From the NCBI RefSeq assembly GCF_006352025.1, contig NZ_CP040936.1, positions 1,922,001 to 1,986,000 on the forward strand: a stretch of DNA of 64,000 nt. The letters are read 5' to 3'. Shown here in pieces: positions 1 through 8,387 of this stretch (position 1 is its first letter; every line of letters begins with the position of its first letter). The notes under the pieces are model-generated. The model saw only the letters and a program-made list of their open reading frames with translations, ran no database searches and was not told the origin of the DNA. The stretch comes from Hymenobacter sp. DG01 (GTDB taxonomy: Bacteria > Bacteroidota > Bacteroidia > Cytophagales > Hymenobacteraceae). The translations under genes and the position numbers were made by a program.

Positions 1-2012
1 TTAGCTTCTTTAAGCGACAGAGTTTTCACTTCGGGCATTTTCTGCTCGTTGGGCTGCTGCCAGTAGGTGTAGCCGATGTGAGTCTGGTCCATCATGTGGT
101 TCCACTTGCCTCCGGCCAGGGCGTGGTAGCGCTTCGTAATTTCGGCATCCTTGGCGTAGAGGGCCCGGGCTTTTTCGGCCAGCTCATTGGTGTTGGCCTG
201 GCCTTTTTGGGCCGCATCGTGGTTCAGGGCCACGGTGTAGTACAGCTCGTTGAGGTTGGCGCAGGCCTGCACAGGGTGCAGCACCAACTGGTAGTAGGCG
301 TCGCGGGAGGTGGCCGGAATCTTCTGGTTGATGGCTTCGGCGCGGGCTAGCAGCTGGTTGTACTCGGCTACTACCGTGGCCCACTCGCCGGTAGCGAGGC
401 TGTAGGTTTTCTGGTCGAGCAGCTCGGGCTTGCGGCGGGCGTTGTACTTGGCGTACTTGGCCAAGATGTCGGCAATGTCGGCGGCATTCTTCTCCCCAAA
501 CTGCTCGGCAGCCCAGCGCTGGGTATATGCGGCCACGTCGGTAGCCTTAATCTGGTCGGGGTTCCAGGCGTAATTCAGGAAGAAGCTGATGGGCAGCTCC
601 ATGGGCTTCAGGTCGCCCACGTTCACAATCCAGATCTGGTTGGCGCCGTACTCGTGGGCCAGGTGCATTTGCTCCCAGATGCGGGGTAGCGGGTTCGTGT
701 TCAGCCACTTGTAGTTGCGTGGGCCACCCACGTAGTCGAAGTGGTAGTAGATGCCGTAGCCGCCGCTGCGGGGCTTCTCACCGGGCTTGGGCAGCTTGCG
801 AAGGTTGCCCCAGTTATCGTCGCAGAGCAGCAGCGTCACGTCGTCGGGTACGCGCATGCCCCGGTCGTAGTAGTCCTGTACTTCCTTGTAGAGGGCCCAG
901 AGCTGGGGCGTTTGCTCGGCCGGTTTGCCGGTGGCTTCGGCCAGAATCTGGCGCTGGTCGGCCACGATGCGCTCCAGCAGGGAAATGTTGCTTTCCTCGC
1001 TCATGGGCTCGTCGCCGTCGCCGCGCATGCCAATAGTCACGATGCTTTCGTGGGTGCCCATGTTCACGATGCCCTGGCGCCAGAAGTCGGCCAGCGTTTT
1101 CTGGTTGGTCTGGTAGTTCCAGGGGCCCGAGCCGAAGCGCTTCCACTCCTGCTGGGCCCGCAGCATGGGCTCGTGGTGGGATGTACCCATTACCACGCCG
1201 TACTCGTCGGCCAGCACCGGGCTTTGCTTGTCGTCGTCGTTGAAGGCATTGCCCCACATGGCGGGCCACAGGTAGTTGCCCTTCAGGCGCAGAATCAACT
1301 CAAACACGTGCACGTACATCTTCGAGTTGATGCCCCCGAACTTCTCCTTGGCCCAGCCGCTCAGGGCCGGCGCCTCGTCGTTGAGGAAGATGCCGCGGTA
1401 CTTCACTTTTGGCTCGCCCTGGGTGTGGCGCCCCGCCGCCACATAGAGCGCCTTCTGCGGCTGCACCGGCACATCGGCCCACCAGTACCACGGCGACACC
1501 CCGATTTGCTGCGACACATCATAGATGCCATAGATGGTGCCGCGCTTGTCGCTGCCGGCAATTACTAGGGCCCGGTCTACGCCCGCCATCGGCTTGTCAA
1601 CCGTTTGCACCACAAACGTTTCCCACTTGCCCATCAGAGCTGAGGCATCCAGCTTGCCGGCTTGCACCAGCCCATCAATCAGCGGACTTTTGCCCAGGGT
1701 ACCAATCAGCACCACCTCTTTGCCTTTGGGCGCCTGGTCAGTCGTCAGGGCAGGCTGCTGCTTGGTAACCCGCTGCACGTCAGCCTGCAAATCCCGGGCG
1801 GCGCGCAACACGCCGGGCCAATCCTGGGCACTGGCGAACAGCGGCGCTACCTTGCCGGAGGCGGCCAAGGCAAAGCTACCCTTGCTTTTTTTCGCGGAAA
1901 TGTAGGTTTCGCCTAAGCCAGTCGGCGTATCGGCCCAGCTTGGCGTGTAGGCCAGTAAGAGCAGCAGTAGGGCCAGCGAGAAGCGGGTTAACCTATGGAG
2001 GGATGGAGACAT
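1..2012 (-). CDS. GH115 xylan alpha-1,2-glucuronidase, 3' end outside window
   Basis: This reading frame codes about 670 residues from an ATG at 2012 and runs off the left edge with no stop, so the C-terminus is missing. It begins with a signal peptide (basic start, Leu-rich core, ending near PSWA, residue ~27), so the enzyme is exported. Segments such as KYRGIFLNDEAPALSGW, LRLKGNYLWPAMW and VTIGMRGDGDEPM are typical of GH115, which removes (4-O-methyl-)glucuronic acid from internal xylose residues of polymeric xylan. It is the last gene seen of the run xylB-xylA-GH51-GH10-GH115 and starts 105 bp after the GH10 stop. It complements the GH67 enzyme upstream, which acts on the terminal residues of oligosaccharides. 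The family call is from recognition of conserved segments; the substrate is inferred from family and context. Confidence 0.88.
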   Translation of the reverse strand, partial: MSPSLHRLTRFSLALLLLLLAYTPSWADTPTGLGETYISAKKSKGSFALAASGKVAPLFASAQDWPGVLRAARDLQADVQRVTKQQPALTTDQAPKGKEVVLIGTLGKSPLIDGLVQAGKLDASALMGKWETFVVQTVDKPMAGVDRALVIAGSDKRGTIYGIYDVSQQIGVSPWYWWADVPVQPQKALYVAAGRHTQGEPKVKYRGIFLNDEAPALSGWAKEKFGGINSKMYVHVFELILRLKGNYLWPAMWGNAFNDDDKQSPVLADEYGVVMGTSHHEPMLRAQQEWKRFGSGPWNYQTNQKTLADFWRQGIVNMGTHESIVTIGMRGDGDEPMSEESNISLLERIVADQRQILAEATGKPAEQTPQLWALYKEVQDYYDRGMRVPDDVTLLLCDDNWGNLRKLPKPGEKPRSGGYGIYYHFDYVGGPRNYKWLNTNPLPRIWEQMHLAHEYGANQIWIVNVGDLKPMELPISFFLNYAWNPDQIKATDVAAYTQRWAAEQFGEKNAADIADILAKYAKYNARRKPELLDQKTYSLATGEWATVVAEYNQLLARAEAINQKIPATSRDAYYQLVLHPVQACANLNELYYTVALNHDAAQKGQANTNELAEKARALYAKDAEITKRYHALAGGKWNHMMDQTHIGYTYWQQPNEQKMPEVKTLSLKEA

Positions 2013-2117
2013 CGAATAACCTTGAAGATGAAATGAAACTGACCCGGCAACTGTGGCTACGGCAGCGAGTGTTAACATTCTGCCGCGTCAGTAGCCGGTA
2101 GCGTATCTGGTTCGGGC

Positions 2118-3233
2118 TTACTTGCTCGCCCGGAGCACTGCCTGCACCGCTGGCTTTGGCTGGTAGTTGCGGTCAAACAGCAAAGGGTAGCTCGTGCGGC
2201 CTCGGATCGGCCAGTCGTTCAGCCAGGAGTCGGCGTCGGTCACGCCCCAGAGCGTAACCCGGTCGATGACGTCGCGGTGCTTGTGAAACAGAGCAAACAG
2301 GTCGGCGTAGCGTTTGGTCAGCTTCTGCTGCACCGAATCAGGCAGGCCGGTGGTGTACACGTTGTATTTGGCATCGGCCCCGAACGTTTCGGCAATGTCG
2401 GCGCCCTGGCGGCGGCTGGGGTTCGGCAGCACGTCGATGTCCAACTCCGTGAAATTGACTTTGCATCCCAACTGAGAGAAGGCCACGATGCTGGCTTCCA
2501 CATCCTCTAGGCTAGGCTTAGTGAGGCCGTAGTGGCCCTGCATGCCAATGGCGTCCACCTTGATGCCTTTCGCCTGCAGGCTCTTGACCAGCTTGATGAC
2601 GCCCGCCCGCTTTTCGGGACGGTAGAGGCTGTAGTCGTTGTAGTAGAGCTGTGCTTTGGGGTCAGCTTTATGGGCATACTCAAAGGCCTTGGCGGCAAAA
2701 TCCTCCCCGAGGATTTCCAACCATTTGGTTTTGCGCAGGTCACCCTGCTGGTCGTCGATGGCTTCGTTTACCACGTCCCAGCCCGCAATTTTGCCTTTGT
2801 AGCGCCCCACCACCGTGTTAATGTGCTCCTCCAGCCGCTTCAACAGCAGTTCCCGGCTGGCGGGTTTGCCCTCAGCATCCTCAAACACCCACTTGGGCGT
2901 TTGCTGGTGCCACATCAGAGTGTGGCCAATCGTGAACATTTTGTTTTGCTGCCCGAAGGCCACGTAGTCGTCGGCGGGCTTGAAGTTGTACGTGTCCGGT
3001 TTCGGGTGCACAGCCTCCCACTTGAGCAGGTTTTCGGGGCTGATGGTGTTGAAATGCTTCTTCACCAGGTCCATCGACTTAGCATCACGGCCGCTTATCT
3101 GGCGGTTGTTGAGGGCAGCGCCCACGTAGAAATCCTTTTTGAAGGCATCCTTCAAGGGCTGATCCGCCTTGGGTCCAAAGCCGAGGCCAAGGCCGGCTAG
3201 CGCAAGGCACACGAGTGCTTTCTGAGGTTTCAT
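2118..3233 (-). CDS. GH10 endo-1,4-beta-xylanase (single domain)
   Basis: A 371-residue single-domain GH10 xylanase that cuts the xylan backbone. The acid/base is Glu157 in WDVVNEAID and the nucleophile is Glu263 in FTELDID. HTLMWHQQTP and YYNDY are further family blocks. I chose the ATG at 3233 (MKPQKALVCL) because the upstream in-frame ATG adds an arginine-rich stretch unlike a signal peptide. The N-terminal 20 residues are hydrophobic and glycine-rich, so a signal peptide is likely, but the cleavage site is unclear and no T9SS domain follows. It may therefore be periplasmic and act on imported oligosaccharides, unlike the second GH10 at 8388. It lies 58 bp after the GH51 stop and is probably cotranscribed. 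Confidence 0.92.
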   Translation of the reverse strand: MKPQKALVCLALAGLGLGFGPKADQPLKDAFKKDFYVGAALNNRQISGRDAKSMDLVKKHFNTISPENLLKWEAVHPKPDTYNFKPADDYVAFGQQNKMFTIGHTLMWHQQTPKWVFEDAEGKPASRELLLKRLEEHINTVVGRYKGKIAGWDVVNEAIDDQQGDLRKTKWLEILGEDFAAKAFEYAHKADPKAQLYYNDYSLYRPEKRAGVIKLVKSLQAKGIKVDAIGMQGHYGLTKPSLEDVEASIVAFSQLGCKVNFTELDIDVLPNPSRRQGADIAETFGADAKYNVYTTGLPDSVQQKLTKRYADLFALFHKHRDVIDRVTLWGVTDADSWLNDWPIRGRTSYPLLFDRNYQPKPAVQAVLRASK

Positions 3234-3291
3234 AAATCGGTTCTGAATGATGGAGCAGCCGGGCACACGCCGCCGCTGCCTCGACAAATAC

Positions 3292-4875
3292 TTACTTCAA
3301 TTCCAGCACCAGCACCGACTGCGGGGGCACTTCCACGCTGAGCTTGTCGCCGCGCTTGCGGGCGCCGTTGAAGGCGGCCAGCTTAACGTTGTTGGGCTTG
3401 TCGAAGGTGTTGTGGTCGGCCACGTTACCGGAGGTGAGGATGCGGCCCGACACAGTTTTCCAGCTGACGCCGGGTAGGACGGTTTCCAGCTTCTGGCTTT
3501 TCTTCGTGTCGAGGTTGACCAGGGAAATGTGCACGACGCCGGCCTTGTCCCGCGAGGCGGAGGCGTTCAGGGCCGGCAGCTTCTCGCCGTTGAGCACGTA
3601 GTCGGGGCTGGCAAACTGCAGGGGCAGGAGTTGGGCATCCTGGTGCACCTGGTACAGATCGAAGACGTGGTAGGTAGGCGTGAGCAGCATCCGCTCCTTG
3701 TCGGTCAGGACGAGGGCCTGCAGCACGTTCACGGCCTGGGCCAGGTTGGCCCCACGCACCCGGTCGGCGTGGTTATTGAAGATGTTGAGGGTAGTACCGG
3801 CCACCAGGGCATCGCGAAGGGTGTTTTGCTGGTACAGATGGCCGGGGTTGGTGCCCGGTTCCACGTCGGTCCATACGCCCCACTCGTCCACCAGCAGCGC
3901 TACCTTCTTGTCCTTGTCGTACTTGTCCATGATGGCGGCGTGCTTGGTGACCACGGCGTCTATTTTCAGGCAGTTGCGCAAGGTGTTGAAGTACTGCTGC
4001 TCATCGAAACCGGTGGCCTTGCCCTTACTACCCGTCCAGCTACCGGTGGGCAGGGTGTACTGGTGCAGGGTCAGGCCCCACATCTGGTTGAGCGGGATGT
4101 TTTTCATGCACGTTTCCGTCCAGTGGGCATCGTCGCCGTTAGCCCCGCTCACGATTTTCTTGAGCGGCGGCGAGGCGGGGTAGCTGTGGGCGAAGGTGGC
4201 GTAACGCTTGTACACATCGGTGTAGTACTCGGCCGTCATGTTGCCGCCGCAGCCCCAGCTTTCGTTGCCAATGCCCCACCACGACACGCCATACGGCTCA
4301 GGATGGCCGTTTTTGCGGCGCTCCAGCACCAGCGGCGTATCGTCGTTAGAGTTGAGGTACTCCATCCAGCCGGCCATTTCCTGCACCGTGCCGCTGCCTA
4401 CGTTGGCCGCCAGGTAGGGCTCGGTGCCCAGCAGCTTGCACAGCTCCAGGAACTCGTGGGTCCCGAAGGAGTTGTCCTCCAGGTTGTTGCCCCACCACAT
4501 GTTCAGCATTTTGGGGCGCTGAGCCGCGGACCCTACCCCGTCGCGCCAGTGGTAGGTATCGGCAAAGCAGCCGCCGGGCCAGCGCAGGTTGGGCACCTTA
4601 ATCTTGCGCAGGGCCTCCACAATATCCATCCGGATGCGGCCCTGCTTGGGTACGTTCAGCTTTTCATCTACCCAAAAGCCGTCGTAAATACACCGGCCCA
4701 GGTGCTCGGCAAAGTGCCCGTAAATGTGCTTGCTGATGACGACTTTCGGGTTGCCGGGCTGCACGGTTATGGGGATGGTTTGGGCCTCTGTTGGAGCAGC
4801 CGTTAGCAGGACCAGGCCAGTAGCCAGGCCGAGGGTTTGGCGCAACAGGCGGGGTAGGGAGAAAGGTTGGGACAT
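3292..4875 (-). CDS. GH51 alpha-L-arabinofuranosidase
   Basis: A 527-residue GH51 enzyme that removes arabinofuranosyl side chains from arabinoxylan. The acid/base is Glu205 in WWGIGNESWGCGG and the nucleophile is Glu331 in LLVDEWGVW. NLRWPGGCFAD is another GH51 block. The start at 4875 (MSQPF) gives a signal peptide with a hydrophobic core (residues ~14-28) ending near EAQ, so it is probably periplasmic. The longer in-frame start at 4944 would put part of a palindromic intergenic repeat into the protein and is rejected. The gene follows xylA with a 259-bp gap that holds that repeat, so it may have reduced read-through or its own promoter. Confidence 0.93.
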   Translation of the reverse strand: MSQPFSLPRLLRQTLGLATGLVLLTAAPTEAQTIPITVQPGNPKVVISKHIYGHFAEHLGRCIYDGFWVDEKLNVPKQGRIRMDIVEALRKIKVPNLRWPGGCFADTYHWRDGVGSAAQRPKMLNMWWGNNLEDNSFGTHEFLELCKLLGTEPYLAANVGSGTVQEMAGWMEYLNSNDDTPLVLERRKNGHPEPYGVSWWGIGNESWGCGGNMTAEYYTDVYKRYATFAHSYPASPPLKKIVSGANGDDAHWTETCMKNIPLNQMWGLTLHQYTLPTGSWTGSKGKATGFDEQQYFNTLRNCLKIDAVVTKHAAIMDKYDKDKKVALLVDEWGVWTDVEPGTNPGHLYQQNTLRDALVAGTTLNIFNNHADRVRGANLAQAVNVLQALVLTDKERMLLTPTYHVFDLYQVHQDAQLLPLQFASPDYVLNGEKLPALNASASRDKAGVVHISLVNLDTKKSQKLETVLPGVSWKTVSGRILTSGNVADHNTFDKPNNVKLAAFNGARKRGDKLSVEVPPQSVLVLELK

Positions 4876-4918
4876 GGGCGGGAGGTAGGAAACAGTGGGA
4901 AAGGTCGGGCACAAAAAA

Positions 4919-5033
4919 ACGTCATGCTGAGCTTGCCGAAGCATCTCTACCGGCTTCGGTGGGATAAACCCCGGCGAAGCGGTAGAGATGCTTGGCTATG
5001 CCGACCTTCGGTTCGACAAGCTCAGCACGACGT
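4919..5033. repeat. Palindromic intergenic element, family A
   Basis: This imperfect palindrome of about 115 bp lies between xylA and the GH51 gene. The outer arm at 4919-4935 pairs with 5017-5033, and an inner arm containing GAAGCATCTCTACCG (4938-4952) pairs with its complement near 4979. A similar inner core occurs in the palindrome at 43763-43858, so it appears to be a dispersed element. It could fold into a long RNA hairpin between cotranscribed genes, damping or protecting transcripts; that role is inferred. Confidence 0.7.
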
Positions 5034-5134
5034 TCTGTATTTTCCGGTACAAGCAACAAACGATCCTGGCCGACCTTTCCCCCTTGGGTTCCCACGCCCT
5101 TAGGAAGGCCGGCCAGTTTCGTTTGTAAAGTCGC

Positions 5135-6466
5135 TTAGATGTACTGGTTGATGATGTTTTCCAGCCACTCCTGCTTGCCGCTGCGCAGGGTGGGCTCGCC
5201 GTGCTCGTGGGCAATGCGGCGCAGGTCTTCCAGGGTCAGCTGGCCTTTCTCGAAGGCAGCACCCTCACCCGAGTCAAACGAGGCGTAGCGCTCGGTGCGG
5301 AACTTGCGGTAAGCCGACTTCTCCAGGATGTCGTTGGCTACCACCAGGGCGCGGGCGAAGGTGTCCATGCCGCCGATGTGGGCCACGAAAATATCCTCCA
5401 GGTCGGTGGAGTTGCGGCGGGTTTTGGCGTCGAAGTTGATGCCACCGGGCTTGATGCCGCCGTGCTCCAGAATGATGAGCATCGATTCGGTCAGCTCATT
5501 TAGGTTGTTGGGGAACTGGTCGGTATCCCAGCCGTTCTGATAGTCACCACGGTTGGCGTCCATAGAGCCCAGCATATTGGCGTCGGCGGCTACCTGCAGC
5601 TCGTGCTGGAAGGTGTGGCCAGCCAGGGTGGCGTGGTTTACTTCCAGGTTCAGCATGAAGTCGTCCTGCAGGCCGTACTCTTTCAGGAAGCCGATTACGG
5701 TAGCGGCGTCGAAGTCGTACTGGTGCTTGGTGGGCTCGGCGGGCTTGGGCTCAATGAAGAACTTGCCCTGGAAGCCCTGCTTGCGGGCGTAGTCGCGGGC
5801 CATGGTCAGGAAACGACCCATGTGCTCCAGTTCGCGCTTCATGTTGGTGTTGAGCAGGGTCATGTAGCCTTCGCGGCCACCCCAGAACACGTAGTTTTCG
5901 CCGTTCAGAGCAATCGTCGCGTCCAGCGCATTCAGCACCTGAGTGCCGGCGTGGGCTACCACTGCGAAATCGGGGTTGGTAGAAGCGCCGTTCATGTAGC
6001 GCGGGTTCGAAAACACGTTGGCCGTGCCCCACAGCAGCTTAATGCCGGTTTCCTGCTGCTTCTGCTTGGCGTACTCTACAATGCGCTGCAGGTTGCTTTC
6101 GTACTCGCTCAGCGAAGAGCCTTCGTCCACCAGGTCGATGTCGTGGAAGCAGTAGTAAGGGGTGCCGAGCTTGGTGAAGAACTCGAAGGCAGCGTCCATC
6201 TTGTCCTGAGCACGGCCCAGAATATCACCTTTAGCATCCCAGGAAAACTGCTTGGTGCCGGGGCCAAACGGGTCACCGCCGGTGCCGGTGAAGGTGTGCC
6301 AGTACGAAATGGCGAAGCGCAGGTGCTCCTTCATCGTCTTGCCGGCTACAATGCGGTTCTCATCGTACCATTTGAATGCGAGCGGGTTGTCCGACTCACG
6401 ACCTTCAAACTTAATGGTATCGATGCCCTTGAAGTACTCCGTCTTAGAAAGCGTGCTGAGCGACAT
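5135..6466 (-). CDS. xylA: Xylose isomerase
   Basis: A 443-residue cytoplasmic enzyme that converts D-xylose to D-xylulose with divalent metal ions. Both family signatures are present: [11 protein letters not shown] with the catalytic pair His108/Asp111, and FIEPKPAEP with a metal-ligand glutamate. GSMDANRGD and the C-terminal metal-binding [14 protein letters not shown] region are also intact. Length matches the long (class II) xylose isomerases. I chose the ATG at 6466 (MSLSTL), which overlaps the 3' end of xylB by 23 bp. This implies translational coupling in an xylB-xylA operon. The upstream in-frame ATG at 6526 would extend the overlap inside xylB without a conserved sequence. Confidence 0.97.
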   Translation of the reverse strand: MSLSTLSKTEYFKGIDTIKFEGRESDNPLAFKWYDENRIVAGKTMKEHLRFAISYWHTFTGTGGDPFGPGTKQFSWDAKGDILGRAQDKMDAAFEFFTKLGTPYYCFHDIDLVDEGSSLSEYESNLQRIVEYAKQKQQETGIKLLWGTANVFSNPRYMNGASTNPDFAVVAHAGTQVLNALDATIALNGENYVFWGGREGYMTLLNTNMKRELEHMGRFLTMARDYARKQGFQGKFFIEPKPAEPTKHQYDFDAATVIGFLKEYGLQDDFMLNLEVNHATLAGHTFQHELQVAADANMLGSMDANRGDYQNGWDTDQFPNNLNELTESMLIILEHGGIKPGGINFDAKTRRNSTDLEDIFVAHIGGMDTFARALVVANDILEKSAYRKFRTERYASFDSGEGAAFEKGQLTLEDLRRIAHEHGEPTLRSGKQEWLENIINQYI

Positions 6467-7970
6467 GGTGGGAAGTAGTGGTAGGTGAAAGAATTTGTTG
6501 GGTGAGGGCCTCATGCCAGCGGGCATAAGCTGAGTGGTATTGCTCCTGCAGGGCAGGGGTAGGCTCCAGGGTCAGGATGCGCTCCAGCCCGGTGAAGGCT
6601 TCTGTGGGGCTGGCGTAAAGCCCTACCCCTATGCCGGCACCACGGGCCGCGCCCTGGGCCGCATCGGTGTTATAAAGCTCCAGCTCCACGTTGCCGCTGT
6701 TCACGAAGGCCTCGCGGAACACTGGGCTCAGGAACATGTTGGCGTTGCCGGCGCGCACCTTGCGCACCTGCACTCCCGACTCTCGCATGATGTCCATGCC
6801 GTAGTTTAGGGCGAAAACGATGCCTTCCTGGGCGGCGCGCAGCACATGGCTCCGGCCGTGAATATTGAAGCTGAGGCCGCGCAGCTCGGCGGTAGTGGGG
6901 CGGTTTTCCAGCACTCGCTCGGCGCCGTTGCCGAAGGGCAGGAACTGCAGCCCCTCCGCTCCTACCGGGGCTTGCGCCGCCAGCTGGTTCATTTCGTCGT
7001 AAGGGAGCTCGCCCACAACCTTGCGGAGCCAGCTGTTCAGAATGCCCGTGCCGTTTACGCACAAGAGCATGCCATTACGGGGCTGAGCCGGAGTGCTGTT
7101 GACGTGCACGAAGGCATTCACGCGGGAGCGGGCATCTACTACGGGCTGGTCGCTGATGCCATATACTACCCCCGAGGTGCCGGCCGTAGCGGCAATTTCG
7201 CCGGGCTGCAGCACGTTGAGAGAGAAGGCGTTGTTGGGCTGGTCGCCGGCGCGGTAGGCAATGGGCGTGCCGGCGTGCAGGCCCAGCTCCTGGGCGGCCT
7301 CAGGTGTCAAGCGGCCCTGCTCGGCGAAGGTATCCACTACCTCGGGCAGCAGGTCGCGGCTGATGCCGTAGAAATCCAGCAAGTCCTGGGCAATGGCCTG
7401 CTCCCGGAAGTTCCAGAACACCCCTTCCGATAAACCCGACACCGTGGTGCACAGGCGGCCGGTCATCTGAAAGGCAATAAAGTCGCCGGGCAGCTGAATT
7501 TTGTGGATCTGCTCGAAAATGGCCGGCTCGTTTTCCTTTACCCACTTGAGCTTGGAAGCTGTGAAGTTGCCGGGCGAGTTCAGCAGGTTCTGCAGGCAGT
7601 ACTCCTCTCCCAGGCCCTCGAAGGCCTGGTTGCCGTACTCCACGGCGCGGCTGTCGCACCAGATAATGGCGGGGCGCAGCACCTTGCCGTTCTTATCTAC
7701 CAGTATCAGGCCGTGCATCTGGTAGGTAATGCCGATACCGGCTACCTGCGTGGCATCGAAGCCGTAGGTCTGCTTTAGCTCGTGGGTAGCATTTACTACC
7801 TCCTGCCACCACCGCTCCGGGCGCTGCTCGGCCCAGCTGGCCAGCGGCGCCAGTATTTCCATTTCCTTTTTAGGAGAGGTGACGCTGGCCAGGCAGCGGC
7901 CAGAATCGGCATCGAGCAGGGCTACTTTAATGGAGGAGCTGCCGATATCGTACCCGAGCAGGTAGTTCAT
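6444..7970 (-). CDS. xylB: Xylulokinase
   Basis: A 508-residue FGGY-family sugar kinase that phosphorylates D-xylulose to xylulose-5-phosphate, the entry to the pentose phosphate pathway. The N-terminal [13 protein letters not shown] is the phosphate-1 loop, IWCDSRA lies near the sugar site, and ATAGTSGVV and [13 protein letters not shown] are the C-terminal ATPase blocks. I chose the ATG at 7970 (MNYLLGYD) because the first residues immediately enter the kinase fold. It is the first gene of the second minus-strand run. A LacI-type double operator with a shared promoter-like box lies about 240 bp upstream at 8207-8249, so its transcription is probably induced by xylan products. Confidence 0.96.
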   Translation of the reverse strand: MNYLLGYDIGSSSIKVALLDADSGRCLASVTSPKKEMEILAPLASWAEQRPERWWQEVVNATHELKQTYGFDATQVAGIGITYQMHGLILVDKNGKVLRPAIIWCDSRAVEYGNQAFEGLGEEYCLQNLLNSPGNFTASKLKWVKENEPAIFEQIHKIQLPGDFIAFQMTGRLCTTVSGLSEGVFWNFREQAIAQDLLDFYGISRDLLPEVVDTFAEQGRLTPEAAQELGLHAGTPIAYRAGDQPNNAFSLNVLQPGEIAATAGTSGVVYGISDQPVVDARSRVNAFVHVNSTPAQPRNGMLLCVNGTGILNSWLRKVVGELPYDEMNQLAAQAPVGAEGLQFLPFGNGAERVLENRPTTAELRGLSFNIHGRSHVLRAAQEGIVFALNYGMDIMRESGVQVRKVRAGNANMFLSPVFREAFVNSGNVELELYNTDAAQGAARGAGIGVGLYASPTEAFTGLERILTLEPTPALQEQYHSAYARWHEALTQQILSPTTTSHHVAQHAF

Positions 7971-8206
7971 GGGTGGGAGTTCAGGGGAGCTACCGGGGTA
8001 GCCCAGTGGGAAGCCAGGGTCCGCTAGGCAGCGGACCACAGATCAGCAACGCTTGGAAATATTCAATTTTAGCCACTACCGCAACTACCTATACCAGCTT
8101 GTTGCCTGTCGCCGCTAAAAGACCACTTCCAGGGTTTAGTATTCGAATATACAGCAACAGCTTTTCCAGAAGATACTATCAAAACCCTTGTAACAGGCTT
8201 ATTTTC

Positions 8207-8249
8207 AAATAAAAATACCGAAAACGTTTCCGAAAACGGTTCCGATAGG
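8207..8249 (-). promoter_or_regulatory. Double LacI-type operator and AT-rich box upstream of xylB
   Basis: These 43 bp match 24425-24467, upstream of uxuA, at 40 of 43 positions. They hold two AAAACG-type cores (GAAAACGTTTCC and GAAAACGGTTCC) centred at 8225/8226 and 8237/8238, 12 bp apart, next to an AT-rich tract that reads TATTTTTATTT on the coding strand of xylB. AAACGTTT-like palindromes are typical of LacI-family operators, and a LacI-family gene is at 24588. The rest of the 416-bp gap (7971-8387) holds the terminator at 8297-8341; no further gene was seen. Confidence 0.8.
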
Positions 8250-8296
8250 CAGCAAGCAATAATTTTATTTTCGTAGAATATCTTCGAATAGTAAAA

Positions 8297-8341
8297 CGAA
8301 CAAGGCGCGTAGCGCACTATCTGCACTACGCGCCTTGTTCG
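8297..8341 (-). terminator. Intrinsic terminator after the GH10 gene
   Basis: A 16-bp stem (CGAACAAGGCGCGTAG at 8297-8312 with its complement at 8326-8341) surrounds a 13-nt loop. Read on the minus strand it is followed by TTTTAC. It lies 46 bp after the stop of the GH10 gene at 8388 and separates the uxuA-to-GH10 run from the xylB run. Confidence 0.85.
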
Positions 8342-8387
8342 TGATAGTTCTATTTAACCGGAAACCAGGTGCTAAAGCCGCTCTATG

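Noticed and set aside
3529..4806. Long open frame on the plus strand opposite GH51
   Set aside because: It is antisense to a gene with complete catalytic motifs, is rich in Val/Gly/His/Ala as expected for reverse frames of GC-rich coding DNA, and has no domain.
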